Shown here: one piece after another, positions 34,787-43,156 of the stretch
Layout: every line of letters starts with the position of its first letter
Numbering within the stretch: the first letter of the stretch is position 1
Assembly (NCBI GenBank): GCA_013285405.1
Contig: CP053446.1
Span: forward strand, 1,959,985 to 2,023,984
Source: Ignavibacteriota bacterium
GTDB taxonomy: Bacteria > Bacteroidota > Ignavibacteria > Ignavibacteriales > Ignavibacteriaceae
Reading direction: 5' to 3'
Length of the DNA: 64,000 bases
Program-made: the position numbers and the translations under genes
Notes under the pieces: generated by a model
What the model saw: the letters and a program-made list of their open reading frames with translations, nothing else
Databases searched by the model: none
What the model was told of the DNA's origin: nothing

Positions 34787-35200
34787 TCAGATCAAAGAAA
34801 ACAAAGCAAATTCTGATTTCATTAATGAAATTGGCTTTGCTTTAATTTCCTTAATTTTTTTATCAACTAATTCTTCATCAAAGCCATTAACTTTTGCTGT
34901 GTCTTTTAACCAGGAAATTTCGGCTTCGTTTATTGTATTCTCAGACAATGCAAGTTTTAATCCATCTTCGATAAAAGATTTTGAAATACTTTGACTGGAA
35001 AATTTTAATGGATCTTCAGTTATATATTTATTTTCAAGAAGATTTTTTATTGTTTCTGTAACAAAGTCCGAAGAAAAGCCCATTCTTTTTGCGAACTTAT
35101 TAATGATAGAAATCTCAGTTTCGCTTAGTTGATTATCCATTCTTGCGATAATCAGCAATCCTTTAAGGTAGTTGCTTCGATCGAGCAGGGGAATTTCCAA
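34787..35200 (-). CDS. TerB-like protein
   Basis: A 137-residue all-helical protein. YLKGLLIIARMDNQLSETEI followed by IINKFAKRMGF and, in the second half, LALSENTINEAEISWLKDTA gives the pattern of acidic loops between helices seen in TerB (tellurite resistance) family domains, which may bind metal ions. No other ter genes are near. The call rests on pattern only. Confidence 0.6.
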   Translation of the reverse strand: MEIPLLDRSNYLKGLLIIARMDNQLSETEISIINKFAKRMGFSSDFVTETIKNLLENKYITEDPLKFSSQSISKSFIEDGLKLALSENTINEAEISWLKDTAKVNGFDEELVDKKIKEIKAKPISLMKSEFALFSLI

Positions 35201-35475
35201 TTTTGCCTCTTGTAATTTTAATGCTTTTCAAAGCTAAAAAATTTGTGATGAGAAAAAAACTCATTAATAATTACACTCAAACTTAATACCACACCTTCCT
35301 GAAAAAATTTGATTGATGAAGAGTCAAATTATAAAGTGATTATCAGTTGCTCCTTCAAATTATCTGAGAATTACGTAATTAATAGTGCAACAACTTCTAT
35401 TTGTCATGTTTTTATTACCGGTCTCAAATGTAATTTTCAGAAATTACTTCACTGAGAATCTAACTATTTATGAAT
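35201..35475 (+). other. AT-rich gap with no gene seen
   Basis: Intergenic DNA between a TerB-like gene and a cytochrome gene, both on the minus strand. No open frame or repeat was recognised. It may hold the promoter of the TerB-like gene. Confidence 0.5.
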
Positions 35476-35498
35476 AAAAACGCGGAGATAAACTCCGC
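35476..35498 (-). terminator. Rho-independent terminator of the cytochrome gene
   Basis: On the minus strand GCGGAG-TTTAT-CTCCGC is followed by GTTTTTATT, starting 10 bases past the stop. Confidence 0.88.
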
Positions 35499-35507
35499 AT
35501 TCAAAAT

Positions 35508-36101
35508 TTATTGTTTAACCAAAATAAGATGTGGTGGTATCGGATCCGGAACTTTATTCTTCACTGCAGGTAAAGATTTCAAAAACATAAATATTGCTTT
35601 TAAGTCTTCATCAGTTTGCTGAGCCAGATTTTGCCATGGCATTGGTGGTAATATTGGTCGTCCTTCTGCAACACCAAGATGCTTACCTGTTTTCATTGCA
35701 GATACAAACATCTCCAACTGCCAGCTACCGATTCCGGTTTCATTATCAGGTGTAATGTTGGAAGAAAAAGTAATTCCCCACGGACCAACTGCCGTTGTCA
35801 TATCATGCGAAAGAAATGCCCAGTATTTCATCAGTGAAGTATCAACTGGTGGAATCTGTGTGCCTTCAGGATGACCTGAAAATCGTCTGCTCATATCAAG
35901 TTCAGGACCTTTCGGACCAAATATTTTTGGTGTATGACAATCATCACAGCCTCCAACTGTAACGAGCAGCTTACCGCGTTCAAGCATTTGCTGTTCAGTC
36001 ATTTCAGTTTTAGCTTCTTGCTGATTACAGCCAATGAAAAGAATAATTGCTGAAAAAGAGAGGAAAGACAAATAAACAAAAATAAACCTATTGAACCTCA
36101 T
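35508..36101 (-). CDS. Lipoprotein cytochrome c
   Basis: A 197-residue protein with an SPII signal (lipobox LFIGC, anchored Cys near residue 25) followed by one haem c site, GGCDDCHTPKIFGPKGPELD. A Met-containing region, RPILPPMPWQNLAQQTDEDL, could give the sixth haem ligand, and LKAIFMFLKSLP is the C-terminal helix typical of class I cytochromes. AAGGAGG precedes the start. It is likely anchored in a membrane facing the periplasm. The redox partner is unknown. Confidence 0.88.
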   Translation of the reverse strand: MRFNRFIFVYLSFLSFSAIILFIGCNQQEAKTEMTEQQMLERGKLLVTVGGCDDCHTPKIFGPKGPELDMSRRFSGHPEGTQIPPVDTSLMKYWAFLSHDMTTAVGPWGITFSSNITPDNETGIGSWQLEMFVSAMKTGKHLGVAEGRPILPPMPWQNLAQQTDEDLKAIFMFLKSLPAVKNKVPDPIPPHLILVKQ

Positions 36102-36355
36102 AAAAATTAAACCTCCTTAGTTTAGGGATAATTTATAAAAATATGGTAAATGAACGGGGACAAATTTAGAATGACTAAAGCTGATCAGCAACAAAATTGA
36201 TGATGAACGGTTTTTTATAAAGTTGAAATGTATCTGATGCGTATAAAATTTCTTCACGAGTTTATGATGCTTATTAATGAATGATAGTAAAATAAAATTG
36301 TATTAAATTTCGGTTATCAATTATCAGGATTACTAATTTTTTCAGCTTTAAGCTG

Positions 36356-36372
36356 TTCCCGCTTTACGGGAA
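36356..36372. repeat. TTCCCG..CGGGAA palindrome upstream of fumC
   Basis: TTCCCGCTTTACGGGAA, next to the palindrome AGCTTTAAGCT (36344-36354), lies in the fumC leader. It belongs to the same TCCCG-N5-CGGGA repeat family seen at 10949, 11465 and 11488. Confidence 0.7.
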
Positions 36373-36399
36373 ATTTTTCAACTTAGCAGGGAGATTAAA

Positions 36400-37791
36400 A
36401 TGAACTACCGCATTGAAAAAGACACAATGGGAGAAATCAAAGTTCCTTCCGATAAATATTATGGCGCACAAACTGCACGATCACTGATGAATTTTAAAAT
36501 CGGCGGCGATCGTTTTCCAAGAGAATTAATCAAAGCACTTGGCATACTAAAAAAAGCCGCAGCTTTGACAAACCAGGAATTGGGAACGCTTCCAAATGAA
36601 AAAGCTGAACTTATTATTAAAGCTGCTGATGAAGTGATTGCAGGAAAGCTTGATGAACATTTTCCTCTGGTAGTATGGCAAACCGGAAGCGGAACGCAAA
36701 CTAATATGAATGCCAATGAAGTCATATCAAACCGTGCTATTGAACTTGCTGGCGGCGAAATCGGAAGCAAGAAACCTATTCATCCAAACGATGATGTAAA
36801 TAAATCGCAATCATCGAATGATACATTTCCAACAGCAATGCACATTGCAGCAGTTGAAGAAATTCACCGCAGATTAATACCAATGGTAACAAAACTCAGA
36901 GATGCGCTCCAGAAAAAATCTGATGAGTTTAAAAATATTATCAAGATTGGAAGAACTCACTTGATGGATGCTGTTCCGCTAACACTCGGACAGGAATTTG
37001 GTGGTTACGCTCAGCAATTAACAAATGGACTCGAAAGAATTAATGCAGCCTTACCAAGATTATATGAATTAGCTCTTGGTGGAACTGCAGTTGGAACTGG
37101 ATTGAACACTCATCCACAGTTTGCTGTTAAATCGGCGGAACATATTGCTAGAATCACTGGATTAAAATTTGTAACTGCACGAAATAAATTTGAAGCGCTT
37201 GCAGCACACGATGCACTTGTTGAATTCAGTGGAGTTTTGAAAACTCTTGCTGCTTCATTAATGAAAATTGCAAATGATATAAGATTACTTGGTTCCGGTC
37301 CTCGCTGTGGTTTGGGTGAAATACATCTTCCTGAAAATGAACCAGGTTCCTCAATTATGCCGGGAAAAGTAAATCCAACTCAAAGTGAAGCAATGACAAT
37401 GGTTTGTGCTCAGGTTTTTGGGAATGATGTCGCTGTAAATTTTGGTGGTGCAACAGGACATTTTGAATTAAACGTTTTTAAACCAGTGATAATTTTTAAT
37501 ATTCTAAATTCAATCAGATTAATTTCTGATGCGTGTGAAAGTTTTACTGATCATTGTGTAGTTGGAATTGAAGCAAACACAGGCAACATTAAAAAGCATC
37601 TTGAAAATTCTTTGATGCTTGTAACTGCATTGAATCCGCACATTGGTTATGACAACGCCGCTAAAGCGGCGAAGAAAGCTCACGCTGAAGATAAAACTTT
37701 GAAGGAAGCAGTAGTTGAACTTGGATTATTGACAGCAGAAAAATTTGATGAAGTTGTCAGACCGGAAAAAATGATTGGTCCAAAAGCGTAA
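36400..37791 (+). CDS. fumC: Fumarate hydratase class II
   Basis: Hydrates fumarate to malate in the citric acid cycle. At 463 residues it has the normal size. Motifs: [35 protein letters not shown] (substrate site), [36 protein letters not shown], and the signature [20 protein letters not shown] with the catalytic Ser. GCAGGGAG precedes the ATG. Confidence 0.98.
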   Translation: MNYRIEKDTMGEIKVPSDKYYGAQTARSLMNFKIGGDRFPRELIKALGILKKAAALTNQELGTLPNEKAELIIKAADEVIAGKLDEHFPLVVWQTGSGTQTNMNANEVISNRAIELAGGEIGSKKPIHPNDDVNKSQSSNDTFPTAMHIAAVEEIHRRLIPMVTKLRDALQKKSDEFKNIIKIGRTHLMDAVPLTLGQEFGGYAQQLTNGLERINAALPRLYELALGGTAVGTGLNTHPQFAVKSAEHIARITGLKFVTARNKFEALAAHDALVEFSGVLKTLAASLMKIANDIRLLGSGPRCGLGEIHLPENEPGSSIMPGKVNPTQSEAMTMVCAQVFGNDVAVNFGGATGHFELNVFKPVIIFNILNSIRLISDACESFTDHCVVGIEANTGNIKKHLENSLMLVTALNPHIGYDNAAKAAKKAHAEDKTLKEAVVELGLLTAEKFDEVVRPEKMIGPKA

Positions 37792-37800
37792 AACATTGCG

Positions 37801-37827
37801 GTTGCACAGATTAGTAATCTGTGCAAC
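37801..37827. repeat. 27-bp palindrome after fumC
   Basis: GTTGCACAGATTA and its reverse complement abut around a central base. No T run follows, so it is more likely a dispersed palindromic repeat than a terminator. Confidence 0.75.
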
Positions 37828-37843
37828 AATTAATATTAAAATA

Positions 37844-37885
37844 TCAACTTTTGAACGAAACTATTTTAAATATTTATCCGGTAAT
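37844..37885 (+). repeat. Left direct repeat of the surface-protein block
   Basis: The core of 28 bases from TTGAACGAAACTATTTTAAA at 37851 to 37878 is identical to 50601-50628; flanking bases (TCAACTT before, GTAATAA after) also match. It reads as the first codons of the gene at 50601 (LNETILNIY, then a stop after VIIDR). Confidence 0.85.
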
Positions 37886-38316
37886 AATTGACAGATAAAA
37901 AACAATTCTTTTTAACGGTAAAATTTTTTACACAGCCGTGAAAATTTCTGCTTCATCACTTACTGTTTTACACACTCACAATTTTTTGGATTGATATTTT
38001 GACCGATATACAAAGTTTCATCTTAGTATGATTGTTGATTAATAAAATCGGGGCTCTAAAATTTTGTTCTGAGGTTATAAAGAAAAAATGTCTCTTTAAA
38101 TTCTTTCTCCATTAACTAACGAGATAATTGGAGTTATTAACTTGAATATTTTTTGGCACAATATTTTACTCTCTCTCTGCGAAATTTTCGGAGCGGAGTA
38201 TGAAAATATCCTCTCATACTACTATCCTTAACCACATTATACTCTTATTTATAACTAACCGATTACTGTTATATTTTTTATTTTGCTTAAAGTTTTTAAC
38301 AAAAAGACAAAATGCA
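37886..38316 (+). other. Gap before the first lipoprotein gene
   Basis: About 430 AT-rich bases. No gene was recognised. A frame open from 38200 runs into the lipoprotein but its first 39 codons look like leader sequence, because the SPII signal begins at 38317. Confidence 0.5.
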
Positions 38317-39645
38317 ATGAATACAAAAATAATTCTGCCGGTAACTTTACTATTATTAAACATAGTAGCTTGCAACACAACCGATCCACCTCCGGACAGT
38401 GAAAAGCCAACGCTTAAACTAAAGCTTGAAGATGTATCCTGTATCGAAGCGTGGATAAGACTTACAACCACAAATCTACAACTGCCAGCAACTGTAATAA
38501 TAAAACAATATAACTCAACAGGTGATACATTATCTCATATCTCAATACTAGATACTCAAGACTCACTTCTCTACATTGATTCTCTTTTACCAAATCAAAC
38601 ATATAAATTTCATACAACCATACAGTCATACAACCAAGCAGAAGTAAAAAGTAATGAGCTAAGCGTTACAACTATGGACACAACAAGCCACAATTTTACA
38701 TTTGAAACTTTTACTTTTGGCGGTACAGCGGGCAGCAGTGTGCTTTACGATGTAGCAATTATAAATGATAACTATATAATTGCTGTTGGTAATGTTTTTT
38801 TACTTGAATCAATTGGTCAACCAGATCCTCAACCGTATGGGATTGCTATTTGGAACGGACAATCCTGGGAATTAAAAAAGATATTCCATAGCACAAATAT
38901 ACCAGTAACACCGAGAGGAATACTTGTAATCAGTGAGAATGAAATATATCTGGCAGCAGGAAGTATATTCCGATGGGATGGTGTTTCATCCACAGTACAA
39001 ATGGTCTATTCAAGACTCAGTTTACCAAATCCAAATGCAACAATAGAAAAGTTATGGGGAGAATCAAACTCACAGATTTATGGAGTAGGGAATGCTGGCA
39101 GTATTGTTTTCTACAATGGCACATCGTGGAGCCGGATAGAAAGTGGAACGGAATTGAACATAAACGACATTTGGGGAGATTATAATCAGAAAACCGGTGA
39201 ATGGGAAATACTGGCTGTAGCATCAAATAAGTTTTTTAATGAGGGTAAAAAAATTTTCAAAATTGATGGTCTTTTGGTAACTGAAATAAATGTTGTTGGT
39301 TTAACGTGGAGCTTAAGTTCAATTTGGTTTAATGCAGCAAGAAAATATTTCATTGCAGGAGACGGTATTTATTATAAGAAAACATTAAATGAAAGCTGGG
39401 TAAAAGACTTAACATTTATACAAATCTATAAGGATAGAATTCGGGGCACCCAACTCAATAATATTTTGGTAAGCGGATCAAACGGTTTGATATCGCATTT
39501 TAATGGTGTGAATTGGAAACACTACATTAACAATGAACTTCCGTACTACAGTGGCCGGTTACTTTCCTGTGATGTCAAAGATAACATACTCATTGCTGTT
39601 GGGTGGAAAGAAATACAAGCCATAATAACAATGGGTAAAAAGTAA
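38317..39645 (+). CDS. Surface lipoprotein A, propeller-like
   Basis: A 442-residue lipoprotein: SPII signal ending LLLLNIVAC (anchored Cys19). An Fn3-like domain follows (about 30-125: LKLEDVSCIEAWIRLTTTNL to SNELSVTTMDTTSHNF). The rest consists of propeller-like repeats with W-N-G and I-W-G words such as IAIWNGQSWELKKIF and IVFYNGTSWSRIESG. DNA blocks identical to those of lipoproteins B and C alternate with diverged parts. No ribosome site is obvious, so the start is chosen by the signal peptide. It is the first gene of the direct-repeat-bounded block. Function unknown; a surface adhesin or binding role is inferred. Confidence 0.78.
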   Translation: MNTKIILPVTLLLLNIVACNTTDPPPDSEKPTLKLKLEDVSCIEAWIRLTTTNLQLPATVIIKQYNSTGDTLSHISILDTQDSLLYIDSLLPNQTYKFHTTIQSYNQAEVKSNELSVTTMDTTSHNFTFETFTFGGTAGSSVLYDVAIINDNYIIAVGNVFLLESIGQPDPQPYGIAIWNGQSWELKKIFHSTNIPVTPRGILVISENEIYLAAGSIFRWDGVSSTVQMVYSRLSLPNPNATIEKLWGESNSQIYGVGNAGSIVFYNGTSWSRIESGTELNINDIWGDYNQKTGEWEILAVASNKFFNEGKKIFKIDGLLVTEINVVGLTWSLSSIWFNAARKYFIAGDGIYYKKTLNESWVKDLTFIQIYKDRIRGTQLNNILVSGSNGLISHFNGVNWKHYINNELPYYSGRLLSCDVKDNILIAVGWKEIQAIITMGKK

Positions 39646-40026
39646 AGAAAGGAGTTATAGTAAGATGAGTCCGCCGTACAATAAAACTAGCGAGTAGCGA
39701 TGTAGCAGCATCGCTACTCAGAAAATGCAAATAATAAAGGTTGGGTTGAATAATTCAATGAATCATTCTGCCTTTTTATTTGCCTGCTAAACTTAACATA
39801 ATTATTCAAAAAAATAAGGGAGAATAAAAATGAAAACTTTATCAGTTATGCTATCTACAGTAAAATATTCTACACACTTTTACCTTTAGAGAAGTTGTAT
39901 TTTAATTCTTAGAATAAAAACCAATAAAAATAAACAGCATCATTTTTGTTATATAATATTAGTGGCATTCTTCTCTGTATAATTTTAAATTAGGACTAAA
40001 TAACTAATAGTTTTTAGGAGAGAAAA
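39646..40026 (+). other. Leader region of lipoprotein B with hairpin and gene-end remnant
   Basis: Contains GAGTAGCGATG..CATCGCTACTC (39692-39719), an imperfect terminator-like hairpin ending GCCTTTTTATTT (39738-39781), a 19-codon frame, and the stretch before the lipoprotein, which also matches the 3' end of the protease gene (45900-46101). Confidence 0.7.
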
Positions 40027-40845
40027 ATGAAACGGGTAATTTTTGGTGCACTAATAATAAGCCTTAGTTTGTTACTACAGGCTTGTAACACAACCGATCC
40101 TCCACCACCCGACGGTGAGAAGGCAACGCTTGAGTTAAAACTTGAAGATGTATCCTGTATCGAAGCGTGGATAGAACTGACTACAACCAACCTGCAGCTG
40201 CCAGCAACCATAACATTAGAACAAATTAATCCTGCGGGTGATACTACTTCTCATATCGCAATACTAAATACTCAAGACTCATTACTCTACATTGATTCTC
40301 TTTTACCAAACCAAACATATAAGTTTCATACAACCATACAGGCATACAATCTTACAAGCAATGAGTTGAGCGTTACAACTATGGACACCACAAGCCACAA
40401 TTTTACATTTGAAACTTTTACTTTTGGCGGTACAGCGGGCAGCAGTGTGCTTTACGATGTTGCTATAATTAATGAAAACAATATATGGGCAGTGGGTGAA
40501 ATTTATGTTGCCGATACAAGCCAGAATGGATACACAATGTATAATGCAGTTCATTGGGACGGAAATCAGTGGGAATTAAAAAGGATTTTATATGATGGAA
40601 ATATTTGGACTATTAAAACAATTTTTGCATTTAACCAAAACGATATTTGGTTTTCTGCATTTGTAAGATATGATGGTCAAAAATTTATTGAACTGCCAAT
40701 CTCTCCTATACTAACAGGGTGGTCGATAAACAAAATCTGGGGAAGCAGCAGCCGTAATCTGTATGTGGTTGGAAATAATGGAAATATTGTTTTCTACAAT
40801 GGCACATCGTGGAGCCGGATAGAAAGCGGAACGGAATTACAATTT
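39665..40845 (+). repeat. Tandem duplication, copy 1
   Basis: About 1.18 kb, offset 1688-1689 bases from copy 2 at 41353-42530. It includes a hairpin (GAGTAGCGATG..CATCGCTACTC), a mini-frame, the leader, and the first 270 codons of lipoprotein B. Copies are nearly identical and end in the block TGGAGCCGGATAGAAAG. Confidence 0.9.
39830..39889 (+). CDS. 19-residue leader reading frame (possibly a gene remnant)
   Basis: An ATG preceded by AAGGGAGAAT opens MKTLSVMLSTVKYSTHFYL, then TAG. The same peptide is encoded at 41518-41577. Its middle, LSVMLSTVKYS, matches VSVILSTVKYS near the end of the protease at 43157-46000. It may be a fused relic of a deleted gene, or a leader peptide. The ribosome site and its conservation in two copies are the only support. 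Confidence 0.35.
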   Translation: MKTLSVMLSTVKYSTHFYL

Positions 40846-41334
40846 ACTGATATATATGGTGCAAGTGATCCTAAAACTGGTGAGCCGGAAATACTTGCTG
40901 TATGCACAAGAAACCTTCCGTTAGCTAAAGGCATATACAGAATAAAAGGAAATACTGCTGTTGAAATTTCGTCTGTTCCAATTCAGTGGGAATTAGCAGG
41001 TGTTTGGTTTATACCTAATAGACATTACTACGTAGTTGGTAGCGGAATTTATGAGAAGAAATCTCTTACAGATAGTCTGTGGTTAAACAAACCACTAGAT
41101 ATTACACATTACGTAACACCAAAGATTAGAGGAAATGGTTTGAACGATGTGTTCGCGGTTGGAGCTTTTGGTGAAACGCTTCACTATAATGGAGTTAGCT
41201 GGAAAAGTTATATTGAGGAAACAGGTCTTAATTCAGGAGGATATTTTTCTGTTTGTGTAAAAAATAATACAATGGTAGCCGTTGGATTCACCTACCAAAG
41301 TGCAGTCGTAACAATAGGAAAACGAACAAATTGA
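40027..41334 (+). CDS. Surface lipoprotein B, propeller-like
   Basis: A 435-residue lipoprotein. It starts with AGGAGAG before the ATG and an SPII signal ending LLLQAC (Cys18). A TDPPPPDGEK linker and an Fn3-like domain follow (LKLEDVSCIEAWIELTTTNL). The propeller-like part shows repeats such as VHWDGNQWELKRILY, INKIWGSSSRNLYVVGNNGN and VFYNGTSWSRIESG. Residues 1-270 are almost the same as in lipoprotein C; from there on it resembles lipoprotein A instead (YGASDPKTGEPEILAV against GDYNQKTGEWEILAV). This makes it a mosaic of the two neighbours. Function unknown. Confidence 0.82.
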   Translation: MKRVIFGALIISLSLLLQACNTTDPPPPDGEKATLELKLEDVSCIEAWIELTTTNLQLPATITLEQINPAGDTTSHIAILNTQDSLLYIDSLLPNQTYKFHTTIQAYNLTSNELSVTTMDTTSHNFTFETFTFGGTAGSSVLYDVAIINENNIWAVGEIYVADTSQNGYTMYNAVHWDGNQWELKRILYDGNIWTIKTIFAFNQNDIWFSAFVRYDGQKFIELPISPILTGWSINKIWGSSSRNLYVVGNNGNIVFYNGTSWSRIESGTELQFTDIYGASDPKTGEPEILAVCTRNLPLAKGIYRIKGNTAVEISSVPIQWELAGVWFIPNRHYYVVGSGIYEKKSLTDSLWLNKPLDITHYVTPKIRGNGLNDVFAVGAFGETLHYNGVSWKSYIEETGLNSGGYFSVCVKNNTMVAVGFTYQSAVVTIGKRTN

Positions 41335-41714
41335 AAACGAAAGGAGGTAAAAAATGAGTCCACCAGACAAAACTAAAAGCGAGTAGCGATGCGGCAACAT
41401 CGCTACTCAGAAATGCAAATAATAAAGGTTGGGTTGAATAATTCAATGAATCATTCTGCCTTTTTATTTGCCTGCTAAACTTAACATAATTATTCAAAAA
41501 AATAAGGGAGAATAAAAATGAAAACCTTATCAGTTATGCTATCTACAGTAAAATATTCTACACACTTTTACCTATAGAGAAGTTGTATTTTAATTCTTAG
41601 AATAAAAACCAATAAAAATAAACAGAATCATTTTTGTTATATAATATTAGTGGTATTCTTCTCTGTATAATTTTAAATTAGGACTAAATAACTAATAGTT
41701 TTTAGGAGAGAAAA
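41335..41714 (+). other. Leader region of lipoprotein C
   Basis: The second copy of the B leader. It begins with AAAGGAGGTAAAAAATGAG, a good ribosome site with a short frame, then the hairpin GAGTAGCGATG..CATCGCTACTC (41381-41408), the terminator-like hairpin and the 19-codon frame at 41518. Confidence 0.65.
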
Positions 41715-42530
41715 ATGAAACGGGTAATTTTTGGTGCACTAATAATAAGCCTTAGTTTGTTACTACAGGCTTGTAACACAACCGATCCTCCACCACCCGA
41801 CGGTGAGAAGGCAACGCTTGAGTTAAAACTTGAAGATGTATCCTGTATCGAAGCGTGGATAGAACTAACTACAACCAACCTGCAGCTACCAGCAACCATA
41901 ACATTAGAACAAATTAATCCTGCGGGTGATACATTATCTCATATCTCAATACTCAATACTCAAGACTCATTACTTTACATAGATTCTCTGCTGCCAAACC
42001 AAACATATAAGTTTCATACAACCATACAGGCATTCAACCATACAAGCAATGAGTTGAGCGTTACAACTATGGACACCACAAGCCACAATTTTACATTTGA
42101 AACTTTTACTTTTGGCGGTACAGCGGGCAGCAGTGTGCTTTACGATGTTGCTATAATTAATGAAAACAATATCTGGGCAGTGGGTGAAATTTATGTTGCC
42201 GATACAAGCCAGAATGGATACACAATGTATAATGCAGTTCATTGGGACGGAAATCAGTGGGAATTAAAAAGGATTTTATATGATGGAAATATTTGGACTA
42301 TTAAAACAATTTTTGCATTTAACCAAAACGATATTTGGTTTTCTGCATTTGTAAGATATGATGGTCAAAAATTTATTGAACTGCCAATCTCTCCTATACT
42401 AACAGGGTGGTCGATAAACAAAATCTGGGGGAGTAGCAGCAGTAATCTGTATGTGGTTGGAAATAATGGGAATATCGTTTTCTACAATGGCACATCGTGG
42501 AGCCGGATAGAAAGCGGAACGGATTTGAAT
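41353..42530 (+). repeat. Tandem duplication, copy 2
   Basis: Matches copy 1 (39665-40845) from the hairpin upstream of the leader through codon 270 or so of lipoprotein C. Differences are few, mostly in the 5' third of the genes (for example 40240-40350 against 41928-42050). Confidence 0.9.
41518..41577 (+). CDS. 19-residue leader reading frame, second copy
   Basis: Encodes the same peptide as 39830-39889 with two silent changes (ACC CTT-type differences), and is preceded by the same AAGGGAGAAT. See that entry for interpretation. Confidence 0.35.
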   Translation: MKTLSVMLSTVKYSTHFYL

Positions 42531-42983
42531 ATTGGAGATATCTGGGGAATAACAGACGACAGTGGAGGTTACAATAAATACATAGCTGCAGATAATGCAA
42601 TGTTAAAGTTAGACGAAGATAATAATTTATCAAGAATTGATGCTGAACCAGGAATGATTCTTAATTCAGTTTGGGGAATTTCGAACAGATTAATATATAC
42701 AGCAGGAGATGGAATAGTTTTATATAAAAATAATAATTGGGAAAAAATATACAGCCAGGGAGTAAACACTATATACAGAATCAGAGGACAATATTATAAT
42801 GACATTTGCGGAATTGGTTCTCCAGGTTCAATCATTTATCACTTCAATGGATATAGCTGGGCATCTATTAACCCTGATCCAAATAATCGGTATCGAAGTA
42901 TTGATATAAAGGAAAATACTATAGCTGTCTCTGGCTACCAGGGAGAAAAAGCAGCCATTACAATATTAAGGAGAAACAATTAA
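41715..42983 (+). CDS. Surface lipoprotein C, propeller-like
   Basis: A 422-residue lipoprotein with the same ribosome site, signal, Fn3-like domain and first propeller repeats as lipoprotein B (signal ends LLLQAC). After SRIESGTDLNIGDIWG, at about residue 274, the sequence is unlike B: TDDSGGYNKYIAADNAMLKL, LNSVWGISNRLIYTAGDGIV and GIGSPGSIIYHFNGYSWASI. The change-over is at a DNA block (TGGAGCCGGATAGAAAG) identical in A, B and C. Function unknown. Confidence 0.82.
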   Translation: MKRVIFGALIISLSLLLQACNTTDPPPPDGEKATLELKLEDVSCIEAWIELTTTNLQLPATITLEQINPAGDTLSHISILNTQDSLLYIDSLLPNQTYKFHTTIQAFNHTSNELSVTTMDTTSHNFTFETFTFGGTAGSSVLYDVAIINENNIWAVGEIYVADTSQNGYTMYNAVHWDGNQWELKRILYDGNIWTIKTIFAFNQNDIWFSAFVRYDGQKFIELPISPILTGWSINKIWGSSSSNLYVVGNNGNIVFYNGTSWSRIESGTDLNIGDIWGITDDSGGYNKYIAADNAMLKLDEDNNLSRIDAEPGMILNSVWGISNRLIYTAGDGIVLYKNNNWEKIYSQGVNTIYRIRGQYYNDICGIGSPGSIIYHFNGYSWASINPDPNNRYRSIDIKENTIAVSGYQGEKAAITILRRNN

Positions 42984-43012
42984 AGAGAGGTAAAAGCATA
43001 AAAATAAAAAAT

Positions 43013-43040
43013 CTCATCCCCGTGGTGCAACGCAGGGATG
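43013..43040. repeat. Hairpin CTCATCCC..GGGATGAG
   Basis: CTCATCCC (43013-43020) pairs with GGGATGAG (43033-43040) 30 bases after lipoprotein C. A second, looser pair (TGCATACAAAAA with TTTTTTGTACGCA, 43050-43108) follows. The first could end the transcript, but it has no T run. Confidence 0.6.
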
Positions 43041-43156
43041 AGTTAAGCTGCATACAAAAATTTACGTTACGCAAAAGCCTCGCAAGCTAATGCTTTTTTT
43101 GTACGCAGTTTAAGATAAACATAAAACGACTAATCTTAAATTAAAAGGAGATGACA

